Shown piece after piece: positions 1 through 5,177 of a DNA stretch of 5,470 nt (positions are counted from its first letter, which is position 1; each line of letters starts with the position of its first letter). The stretch lies in contig CANBWF010000086.1 in the NCBI GenBank assembly GCA_947373075.1, positions 1 to 5,470 of the forward strand, written 5' to 3'. The stretch comes from Actinomycetota bacterium. GTDB taxonomy: Bacteria; Actinomycetota; Actinomycetes; S36-B12; UBA5976. A program made the translations under genes and the position numbers. Below the pieces are notes generated by a model. The model was given only the letters and a program-made list of their open reading frames with translations. It was not told the DNA's origin and did not search any database.

Positions 1-250
1 AGCTGGCATGTTCGGGGTTGGTCAGGGTTGGGGCTTCTACGGCGTAGGTAAGCTCGGTCTTCTGCTTTGCGTAGTAGGCGTGGGTCTGGCTGCGTTCTCA
101 CTAGTGATGGACTTTGAAGTAATCACTCAAGCAGTGGCACAAGGAATTCCACAGCGCGAATCTTGGCGCTTGGCATTTGGCTTAACTGTTTCACTTGTGT
201 GGCTTTACACCGAACTACTTCGCCTGCTCGCAATTTTGAATCGCGACTAA
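1..250 (+). CDS. Bax inhibitor-1/YccA family membrane protein, C-terminal fragment
   Basis: The reading frame is open to the left edge (the codons before the Met at position 8 read Ala-Gly), so this is the last 82 residues of a longer protein and the Met at 8 is internal. Two hydrophobic segments are visible, roughly residues 16-36 (Gly-Lys-Leu-Gly-Leu onward) and 58-79 (Ala-Phe-Gly-Leu-Thr-Val onward). They flank a polar loop that begins with Met-Asp-Phe and contains Pro-Gln-Arg-Glu-Ser-Trp. The pattern of a hydrophobic helix, LVxDF, a loop, then AFGLxVxLVWLYxExLRLLxxL matches the C-terminus of the YccA/Bax inhibitor-1 family as found in Actinobacteria. Members are multi-pass inner-membrane proteins of about 250 residues, and their bacterial function is poorly defined (some are proposed pH-gated Ca2+ leak channels). 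The gene converges on the ABC-F gene and shares a terminator with it. Family assignment rests on remembered family features; the N-terminal two thirds are not visible. Confidence 0.85.
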   Translation, partial: AGMFGVGQGWGFYGVGKLGLLLCVVGVGLAAFSLVMDFEVITQAVAQGIPQRESWRLAFGLTVSLVWLYTELLRLLAILNRD

Positions 251-304
251 TTCAAAACAGCGACTAGTGATTCGGATGAACTTAAATAACAAGTGACAAG
301 AAAT

Positions 305-341
305 AAAAAATGCCCGGGATTAATTTCTCGGGCATTTTTTT
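305..341. terminator. Bidirectional Rho-independent terminator between convergent genes
   Basis: A long inverted repeat pairs 305-319 with 326-340: six A-T pairs, then the core TGCCCG/CGGGCA, a G-T wobble at 317/328, and two more pairs, with a 6-base loop. On the plus strand it is followed by the T run 335-341 and would end the YccA-family transcript. On the minus strand the A run 305-310 becomes a U tract and would end the ABC-F transcript; there the wobble becomes a C-A mismatch, so the hairpin is slightly weaker. The ABC-F stop codon (342-340) touches the hairpin base. Confidence 0.93.
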
Positions 342-1938
342 ATGCCAACGAAATCAGATCCAGGTAATCCTGATTCCATAAATCTTCAACGCCGTCTGGC
401 AACAAAAGCACACGCTCTGGTTCAAGTGCGGTAACTGCGCCCTCATCGTGAGTTACCAGCACCACAGCGCCTTCAAAAGTTCTAAGCGCGTCCAAAATTT
501 CTGCGCGGCTTGCTGGATCAAGGTTGTTGGTGGGCTCATCGAGCAGCAACACATTGGCCGAACCAACCACAAGCATTGCCAAACTCAGTCGAGTCTTTTC
601 TCCACCCGAAAGTACCCCAGCTGGCTTGCTGACAGCATCACCAGAGAACAGGAATGAACCCAGCACGCTTCGTATTTGTGCGTCATTGAGATTTCCCGAA
701 GCAGATGCCATGTTTTCCAACACTGTGCGCTCTTCATCTAGAGTTTCGTGTTCCTGTGCGTAGTAACCAATCTTCAAACCATGTCCCGGTTCAAGCTGAC
801 CAGTATCGGGTTCATCCACGCCAGCCAAAATTCGAAGCAGAGTTGTCTTTCCCGCACCGTTAAGGCCCAAGATTACGACTTTGGAACCACGGTCAATCGC
901 TAAATCGACATCGGTAAAAATCTCGAGTGAGCCGTACGACCGGCTAAGTCCAGTAGCCATTAACGGAGTTTTGCCACAAGCAGCCGGTGTTGGGAATCGC
1001 AGCTTGGCAACCCGATCCGAAGCGCGTTCAGCCTCTAGCCCATCCATCAATTTGGCTGCGCGCTTCTGCATACTCTGGGCAGCTTTTGCTTTGCTAGCCT
1101 TGGCCCGCATTCTGTCGGCCTGGAATTGCAAGGCACTTGCTGTGCGCTCCGCATTGGCACGTTCGCGCTTACGACGGCGCTCGTCGAGTTCGCGCGCTTC
1201 AAGATATTTTTTCCAGCCAACGTTATAAATGTCGATTACCTGGCGATTGGCATCCAAGTGGAACACCCGGTTTACGGTTGCTTCTAGCAATTCAACATCG
1301 TGGCTGATCACAATCAGTCCGCCCGAGTGGTTCGCTAGAAATGTTCTTAGCCAAGCAATCGAGTCTGCATCAAGGTGGTTAGTTGGCTCATCAAGCAACA
1401 GCGTGTCGGCGCCGCTGAACAAAATGCGGGCCAGTTCGATACGGCGGCGCTGACCACCAGAAAGCGTGTTTAGTGGTTGCCCTAGAACAGTTGTCGACAA
1501 CCCAAGCGCTCCAGCAAGTGAGGATGCTTCACTCTCAGCGGCGTAGCCACCAGCAGTTTGAAACTCAGCTTCGGCCGTAGTGTATTTACGCATTGCTTTA
1601 TCGCGAACAGCCGTATCTTCGCTGGCCATGTCTAGTTCAAGCTGACGCATGCGGGTGATGATTGTGTCCAATCCACGGGCACTCAAAATGCGATCGCGTG
1701 CCAACACATCTAAATCCCCTGTACGCGGATCCTGAGGCAAGTAACCAACCGTGCCACCAGATGCAACCTGACCCGCAGCTGGCAAAGTCTGGCCGGCTAA
1801 TACTTTTGTTAGCGTGGTTTTGCCAGCACCGTTGCGCCCAACAAGACCAACTTTGTCGCCGGAATCAATTCGGAAAGTAGCGTTACCGAGCAATAGCTCA
1901 GCGCCCGCACGTAGTTCGATATCTGTAACTTGAATCAT
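340..1938 (-). CDS. ABC-F family ATP-binding protein (ribosome-associated type)
   Basis: This is a complete 532-residue protein with two ABC ATPase domains in tandem and no membrane segment, which is the ABC-F layout; such proteins act on the ribosome rather than in transport. Domain 1 has Walker A GRNGAGKT (34-41), signature LSGGQ (159-163), Walker B LLLDEP with catalytic Glu184, and switch His213. Between Walker A and the signature, about residues 88-140 form an arm-like helical insert. A highly charged Lys/Arg/Ala-rich helical linker follows (about 245-312), the region that in ABC-F proteins reaches toward the ribosomal P/E site. Domain 2 has GLNGAGKT (358-365), LSGGE (443-447), LLLDEP with Glu468, and THD at 496-498. 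All catalytic residues are intact. Known relatives are housekeeping translation factors (EttA type) or antibiotic-resistance factors (Vga, Msr, VmlR). This one resembles the actinobacterial group that includes M. tuberculosis Rv1473, from memory, and the role cannot be fixed from sequence. The ATG at 1938 has a GAGG Shine-Dalgarno 7 bases upstream. Confidence 0.93.
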   Translation of the reverse strand: MIQVTDIELRAGAELLLGNATFRIDSGDKVGLVGRNGAGKTTLTKVLAGQTLPAAGQVASGGTVGYLPQDPRTGDLDVLARDRILSARGLDTIITRMRQLELDMASEDTAVRDKAMRKYTTAEAEFQTAGGYAAESEASSLAGALGLSTTVLGQPLNTLSGGQRRRIELARILFSGADTLLLDEPTNHLDADSIAWLRTFLANHSGGLIVISHDVELLEATVNRVFHLDANRQVIDIYNVGWKKYLEARELDERRRKRERANAERTASALQFQADRMRAKASKAKAAQSMQKRAAKLMDGLEAERASDRVAKLRFPTPAACGKTPLMATGLSRSYGSLEIFTDVDLAIDRGSKVVILGLNGAGKTTLLRILAGVDEPDTGQLEPGHGLKIGYYAQEHETLDEERTVLENMASASGNLNDAQIRSVLGSFLFSGDAVSKPAGVLSGGEKTRLSLAMLVVGSANVLLLDEPTNNLDPASRAEILDALRTFEGAVVLVTHDEGAVTALEPERVLLLPDGVEDLWNQDYLDLISLA

Positions 1939-1945
1939 GAAAAAG

Positions 1946-1952
1946 CCTCTGT
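1946..1952 (-). promoter_or_regulatory. Ribosome binding site of the ABC-F gene, within an inverted repeat
   Basis: On the minus strand ACAGAGG lies 7 bases before the ATG at 1938, with GAGG as the core match to the 16S rRNA 3' end. No better Shine-Dalgarno is nearby. The same seven bases are exactly complementary to 1994-2000, so the site could be hidden in RNA secondary structure. Confidence 0.65.
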
Positions 1953-1963
1953 AGGTGGAAACG

Positions 1964-1989
1964 AAAAATAACTAATGCAAAGGCATTAG
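1964..1989 (-). terminator. Intrinsic terminator or attenuator hairpin after sufT
   Basis: CTAATGC (1983-1989 read on the minus strand) pairs perfectly with GCATTAG (1972-1978) across a 4-base loop. It is followed on the minus strand by TTATTTTT (1971-1964). Seven base pairs, only three of them G-C, make a weak to moderate terminator, so partial readthrough is expected. It would end the suf transcript or, together with the leader ORF whose stop codon lies in the 5' arm, act as a conditional attenuator for the ABC-F gene. Confidence 0.6.
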
Positions 1990-2018
1990 CGCAACAGAGG
2001 AAAGAAGAGTTTGTACAT
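1986..2018 (-). CDS. Possible 10-residue leader peptide upstream of the ABC-F gene
   Basis: An ATG at 2018 opens a 10-codon frame, MYKLFFPLLR, ending in TAA at 1988-1986. It begins 4 bases after the sufT stop codon and has no Shine-Dalgarno of its own, so it would depend on ribosomes terminating on sufT and reinitiating. Codons 7-9 are the segment that can pair with the ABC-F ribosome binding site. The last base of codon 10 and the stop codon lie in the 5' arm of the terminator-like hairpin. Short leader ORFs overlapping such elements control several antibiotic-inducible ABC-F genes. A 10-codon ORF in an 84-base spacer could arise by chance, and its translation is unproven. Confidence 0.3.
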   Translation of the reverse strand: MYKLFFPLLR

Positions 2019-2030
2019 CTAGTTAGATGT
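2015..2030 (-). promoter_or_regulatory. Small hairpin over the sufT stop and the leader ORF start codon
   Basis: ACATCT (2015-2020) and AGATGT (2025-2030) form a 6-base inverted repeat with a 4-base loop. In the minus-strand RNA it spans the sufT stop codon and buries the ATG of the possible leader ORF. It has no U tract, so it is not a terminator by itself. If real, it would make leader translation depend on ribosomes arriving through sufT. Confidence 0.25.
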
Positions 2031-2343
2031 TGAACCCAAGAGCGCGCAACATTTCGCGGCCATCATCCGTGATTTTGTCTGGACCCCAAGGTGGCATCCA
2101 TACCCAGTTCAATTTGAAATCAGAAAGGTGGCCATCAAGTGCTGCGCGAGTCTGGTCTTCAATCACGTCAGTAAGTGGGCACGCGGCCGAAGTTAAAGTC
2201 ATGTTGATGGTGGCAACGTTTGCTTCATCAACTTCAACATCGTAAACCAAACCGAGATCGACTACGTTGATACCCAGTTCAGGGTCGACAACATCACGCA
2301 TTAATTCCATAACGTCTTCGGAAAGCATTGGTTCCATCGTCAT
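2023..2343 (-). CDS. sufT: SufT, MIP18/DUF59-family iron-sulfur assembly factor
   Basis: This 106-residue protein is a single MIP18 (DUF59) domain of typical length. Family hallmarks are visible: Asp-Pro-Glu at 20-22, DLGLVY at 29-34, the conserved-cysteine motif TSAACP with Cys55 (51-56), and the Pro-Pro-Trp segment near the C-terminus (84-86). Relatives (SufT, yeast Cia2, M. tuberculosis Rv1466) work in maturation or delivery of iron-sulfur clusters, especially when demand is high. The biochemical step is not settled. The start ATG overlaps the sufU stop in an ATGA (2343-2340), with an AGAAGG Shine-Dalgarno 6 bases upstream. A second ATG two codons in (2337) is less well spaced. It is the last suf gene and is followed by a weak hairpin terminator. 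The assignment is secure from motif and context. Confidence 0.94.
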   Translation of the reverse strand: MTMEPMLSEDVMELMRDVVDPELGINVVDLGLVYDVEVDEANVATINMTLTSAACPLTDVIEDQTRAALDGHLSDFKLNWVWMPPWGPDKITDDGREMLRALGFNI

Positions 2344-2801
2344 TTTTCACCTTCTGTTGATACTTCTTGGCCTAGTGCCTGAATGGCTGCGTCTTTCCAG
2401 GCCATCCACGCGAGTAGCGCACATTTAACCCTAGCGGGATATTGAGAAACTCCTACCAACGCAATGCCATCACCTAAAACATCTTCGTTTGGTTCTTCTA
2501 CGCGCTGCAACATCGCGACTAAGTGATCTACTGCTTGTTCGCCGGTAGCAAGAGTTTGATCGTTTAGCTGGTCAAACAAAATTGATGCCGAAGCTTGACT
2601 GATTGAACAGCCTTGGTTGTCGTAACTAACCAACAGTTTCTGATCATCGACTGGGTCACGAGTTACCCGCAGCGTGATTTCATCGCCACAGGTTGGATTC
2701 ACGTGGTGCACTTCAGCATTGAAACTCTCGGCTAAGCCTTTACCGTGTGGTCGCTTGTAATGATCAAGGATGATTTCCTGGTACATCTGCTCTAACTGCA
2801 T
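2340..2801 (-). CDS. sufU: SufU, zinc-dependent sulfur acceptor for SufS
   Basis: This 153-residue, IscU-like protein is of the Gram-positive SufU type. The four ligands expected for the zinc site are present: Cys38 and Asp40 in NPTCGD, Cys65 in QGCSIS, and Cys127 in RVKCALLAW. The N-terminal motif ILDHYKRPHGKG is typical of the family. The stretch between the second and third cysteines has the extra length that separates SufU from IscU. By analogy with Bacillus subtilis SufU it accepts persulfide sulfur from SufS by zinc-ligand exchange and passes it to the SufBCD scaffold, in place of SufE. The ATG shares one base with the sufS stop (TGATG, 2803-2799), and GGGAG lies 6 bases upstream inside the end of sufS. 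Its 3' end overlaps sufT by 4 bases. Cytosolic; no odd residues seen. Confidence 0.96.
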   Translation of the reverse strand: MQLEQMYQEIILDHYKRPHGKGLAESFNAEVHHVNPTCGDEITLRVTRDPVDDQKLLVSYDNQGCSISQASASILFDQLNDQTLATGEQAVDHLVAMLQRVEEPNEDVLGDGIALVGVSQYPARVKCALLAWMAWKDAAIQALGQEVSTEGEK

Positions 2802-4087
2802 CAGTTACTCCCGAAAAATTCTTGTGCTTGTTTGATACCAGCAGCTAAGGCTTTGACATCATTCAAATCGTTATAGATATAGAAAGTTGCTCGCGTTGTA
2901 GCAGGAACGTCGTAGCGGCGACAAACCGGCCACGCACAATGATGCCCAACTCGAACCGCGATTCCGAGGCTATCCAAAACCTGACCAACATCATGTGGGT
3001 GAATGTCGTCAACCACGAATGACACTGCTGACCCACGATCGTGCGAATCAGTCGGACCGATAATTCGGACGCCTTTGATCTCGCTCAAGGCTGCGATAGC
3101 GGCTGTGGTCAATTCATGTTCGTGCGCTGCCACTTTGTCCATGCCGATTGCCTGCAGGTAATCAACAGCGGCTGATAGTGCGACTGCTTGCGCAGCCATC
3201 GGCACACCAGCTTCAAAGCGTTGAGGTGGTGCGGCAAAAGTAGATGCTTCCATAGTTACGGTCTCGATCATTGAACCGCCTGAAATAAATGGCGGCATAC
3301 TGGCCAATAGCTCATTACGACCCCACAAACAACCGATACCCATCGGGCCAAGCATTTTGTGACCACTCCAGGCGATGAAATCCACATCGAGTTTCTCAAC
3401 CGATACGGGCATGTGCGGAATACTCTGACAAGCATCGAGCACAACAATGGCACCCACTGCGCGAGCAGCAGCACTTACTTTGGCAACATCGTTAATAGTG
3501 CCGAGCAAGTTTGATTGATGTGTGAAACTAACAACCTTTGTTCGCGCTGTTATTACCGTATCCAGATCGGCATAATTCAGCCGACCATCGTCGGTTAGAC
3601 CGAGCCATTTAAGGACAGCACCAGTCTTTGCACACAGTTCCTGCCATGGCACCAAGTTTGAATGATGTTCCATCTCGGTAACTACGACTTCGTCGCCCTG
3701 GGCAAGAACAAAGCGCTGCGCACCCGCAGGTAGCGGCGCTCCTGTAAGTGATTTCAAAGTAGCATTCAAGAAACTGTAAGCAACTAAGTTCAGTGCTTCA
3801 GTTGCATTCTTGGTGAAGACAACATCATTGGTTTGCGCGCCGATGAAGGAAGCAATGTTCGCCCGAGCATTTTCAAATGCAATGGTTGCTTCTTCAGCTA
3901 ACTGATGTGCACCGCGGTGAACTGCGGCGTTGTGAGTCTCATAGAAATTTCGTTCAGCATCAAGAACTGAAGTTGGTTTCTGTGAAGTTGCTCCGCTGTC
4001 CAAATAAATAAGGTTTTTGCCGTCGCGAACACTCCGCGACAAGATTGGGAAATCTTTGCGGAGTGTTGCAACATCAAGTAACGACAT
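2801..4087 (-). CDS. sufS: SufS, type II cysteine desulfurase
   Basis: This 428-residue PLP enzyme converts cysteine to alanine and holds the sulfur as a persulfide. Key elements are in order: SGATSQKP (31-38), EMEHHSN with His141 over the PLP ring (138-144), LDACQS with Asp218 and Gln221, the Schiff-base lysine Lys244 in SGHKM, FEAGVP (291-296), and the active-site cysteine Cys384 in RVGHHC. The short loop around the cysteine is typical of group II enzymes, and SufU is the expected acceptor. A hydrophobic/Pro-rich insertion at about 108-130 separates helix and strand before GDEVVVTEM. Two motif positions look unusual: the common HVSN reads HQSN (190-193), and the common FEAGTP has Val295 in place of Thr. 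The start is 2 bases after the sufC stop and I see no Shine-Dalgarno, so translation probably depends on coupling to sufC. The stop overlaps the sufU start by one base. Confidence 0.97.
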   Translation of the reverse strand: MSLLDVATLRKDFPILSRSVRDGKNLIYLDSGATSQKPTSVLDAERNFYETHNAAVHRGAHQLAEEATIAFENARANIASFIGAQTNDVVFTKNATEALNLVAYSFLNATLKSLTGAPLPAGAQRFVLAQGDEVVVTEMEHHSNLVPWQELCAKTGAVLKWLGLTDDGRLNYADLDTVITARTKVVSFTHQSNLLGTINDVAKVSAAARAVGAIVVLDACQSIPHMPVSVEKLDVDFIAWSGHKMLGPMGIGCLWGRNELLASMPPFISGGSMIETVTMEASTFAAPPQRFEAGVPMAAQAVALSAAVDYLQAIGMDKVAAHEHELTTAAIAALSEIKGVRIIGPTDSHDRGSAVSFVVDDIHPHDVGQVLDSLGIAVRVGHHCAWPVCRRYDVPATTRATFYIYNDLNDVKALAAGIKQAQEFFGSN

Positions 4088-4089
4088 AT

Positions 4090-4842
4090 TTAGGCAGTTA
4101 CGTACTGCGCGTAACCATTCGCTTCAATTTCGGCAGCTAGTTCAGGACCACCCTGGCGCACAATGCGGCCTTCGTAGAACACATGAACGAAGTCTGGCTT
4201 TACGTAGCTAAGTATGCGAGTGAAGTGGGTAATCAAAAGCACGCCAGTGTTACCAGTTTCAATCACGCGATTGATACCGGCAGATACAACGCGAAGTGCG
4301 TCAACATCTAGGCCAGAGTCTGTCTCGTCCAAGATTGCAAGCTTTGGCTGCAATAGTTCAAGCTGCAAAATCTCAGCACGCTTACGCTCGCCACCAGAGA
4401 AACCTTCATTAACGCTACGCTCTGCGAATACTTCATCAATCTGTAAGTCGCCCATTGCGCCTTTAACTTCTTTGATCCAGTTACGTAGGTTTGGTGCTTC
4501 GCCACGAATCGCGGTTACTGCGGTACGTAGGAAGTTAGACATTGACACGCCTGGAACTTCTACTGGGTACTGCATGGCAAGGAACATGCCGGCACGTGCG
4601 CGCTCGTCAACGCTCATTTCCAAAACATCTGCGCCATCAAGAGTTACGGTGCCGCCAACGATGTCGTACTTTGGATGCCCAGCAATTGCGTAAGCAAGTG
4701 TTGACTTACCTGAACCGTTAGGTCCCATAAGTGCGTGGGTTTCGCCCGAACGAACTGTTAAATCGACACCACGAAGGATATCTTTCGGACCATCATCTGT
4801 ACTGACCTGTACCTGAAGATTTTTGATTTCTAATACTGACAT
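4090..4842 (-). CDS. sufC: SufC, ATPase of the SufBCD scaffold
   Basis: This 250-residue soluble ABC ATPase is full family length. Walker A is GPNGSGKST (40-48), the Q-loop Gln is 91, the signature is FSGGERKR (148-155), Walker B ends in Asp172-Glu173 within ILDETDSGLD, and the switch His is 206 (ITHF). Details specific to SufC include GHPKY after Walker A, the QYPVEVPGVS stretch (91-100), NEGFSGGE, and DETDSGLD instead of DEPT. SufC binds SufB and SufD, and ATP-driven dimerisation reshapes the complex for cluster assembly. The ATG at 4842 lies 2 bases after the stop of the Rieske gene and is preceded by a strong AGGAG Shine-Dalgarno. The stop is 2 bases before sufS. Confidence 0.97.
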   Translation of the reverse strand: MSVLEIKNLQVQVSTDDGPKDILRGVDLTVRSGETHALMGPNGSGKSTLAYAIAGHPKYDIVGGTVTLDGADVLEMSVDERARAGMFLAMQYPVEVPGVSMSNFLRTAVTAIRGEAPNLRNWIKEVKGAMGDLQIDEVFAERSVNEGFSGGERKRAEILQLELLQPKLAILDETDSGLDVDALRVVSAGINRVIETGNTGVLLITHFTRILSYVKPDFVHVFYEGRIVRQGGPELAAEIEANGYAQYVTA

Positions 4843-4855
4843 TGCTATCTCCTAG
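4843..4855 (-). promoter_or_regulatory. Strong sufC ribosome binding site embedded in the Rieske gene end
   Basis: On the minus strand AGGAGA TAG CA precedes the sufC ATG. AGGAG is 6 bases upstream, nearly ideal. The same bases encode the last two arginines of the Rieske protein with the codons AGG and AGA, and the TAG stop follows at once. The terminal codons therefore appear to be set by the need for a Shine-Dalgarno for sufC. Confidence 0.85.
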
Positions 4856-5177
4856 CTTCGTTGAGGGTAATTTGAACTTCTGGATTGTCACCTTCGGAAA
4901 GTGTGACGGTGTGCACCTGCACTGGGCCGGTTGCTGGCGGACCTAACGGCTCGCCGGTCTTAAGGTCGAATGTTGCGCCATGCATCCAGCATTCGATCGT
5001 GCAATTAATAACTTCGCCTTCACTAAGTGAAACTTCTGCATGTGAGCACAAGTCGTCGATGGCATGAAGTTCGCCGTCAACCTGCACAACGCAAACATCA
5101 TGATCATCAACTGTTACTTTGTGTGGTTTGCCATCAGCAAAATCTGATTTGAAACCAACAGTTGCAGTGTGTGCCAT
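4845..5177 (-). CDS. Rieske [2Fe-2S] ferredoxin-like protein in the suf operon
   Basis: This 110-residue single-domain Rieske protein resembles the ferredoxin components of non-heme dioxygenases. The cluster ligands are complete: Cys44-Ser-His46 and Cys63-Trp-Met-His66, followed by Gly67. The flanking pattern DDLCSH, EVINCTIECWMHG and TFDLKTGEPLGPPA is typical. No signal peptide or membrane helix is present, so it is cytosolic. A Rieske gene between sufD and sufC is a known actinobacterial arrangement. It may supply electrons for cluster or persulfide reduction, or be an early client of the machinery, but the function is not established here. No dioxygenase genes are adjacent, which argues against a catabolic role. 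The ATG at 5177 shares one base with the sufD stop (TAATG), with AGGTGG 6 bases upstream. The end overlaps the sufC ribosome binding site. Confidence 0.93.
   Translation of the reverse strand: MAHTATVGFKSDFADGKPHKVTVDDHDVCVVQVDGELHAIDDLCSHAEVSLSEGEVINCTIECWMHGATFDLKTGEPLGPPATGPVQVHTVTLSEGDNPEVQITLNEARR

Larger units (their letters stand above)
1946..2000 (-). promoter_or_regulatory. Candidate leader structure sequestering the ABC-F ribosome binding site
   Basis: A perfect 7-base inverted repeat, CCTCTGT at 1946-1952 and ACAGAGG at 1994-2000, would form in the minus-strand RNA a stem of CCUCUGU with ACAGAGG. It would close around the inner hairpin at 1972-1989. The 3' strand of the stem is the Shine-Dalgarno of the ABC-F gene; the 5' strand is codons 7-9 of the possible leader ORF at 2018-1986. 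A ribosome sitting near the end of that ORF would mask the anti-Shine-Dalgarno and free the start of the ABC-F gene. The complementarity is seen directly; the regulatory effect is inferred. A 7-base match within 55 bases could still be chance, though its coincidence with the ribosome binding site makes that less likely. Confidence 0.4.

Noticed and set aside
8..10. ATG at position 8 as the start of the first gene
   Set aside because: The frame continues to the left edge and the visible part is only the C-terminal end of a YccA-family protein; the Met is internal.
243..266. Short direct repeat GCGACTA (243-249 and 260-266)
   Set aside because: Seven bases, two copies, one inside coding sequence; expected by chance, with no sign of an attachment site or mobile element.
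881..1228. Plus-strand open frame opposite the ABC-F linker and second cassette
   Set aside because: Antisense shadow of the ABC-F gene, low-complexity Ser/Arg/Ala translation, no convincing ribosome binding site or motif.
1939..2022. A dedicated promoter for the ABC-F gene in the spacer
   Set aside because: Candidate -35 elements such as TTGCAT and TTGCGC have no acceptable -10 element at 16-18 bases. A non-consensus promoter cannot be excluded.
4214..4693. Long open frame on the plus strand opposite sufC
   Set aside because: It lies wholly antisense to a clear SufC and its translation is Ser/Arg/Thr-rich without family motifs; a shadow of the sufC codons.
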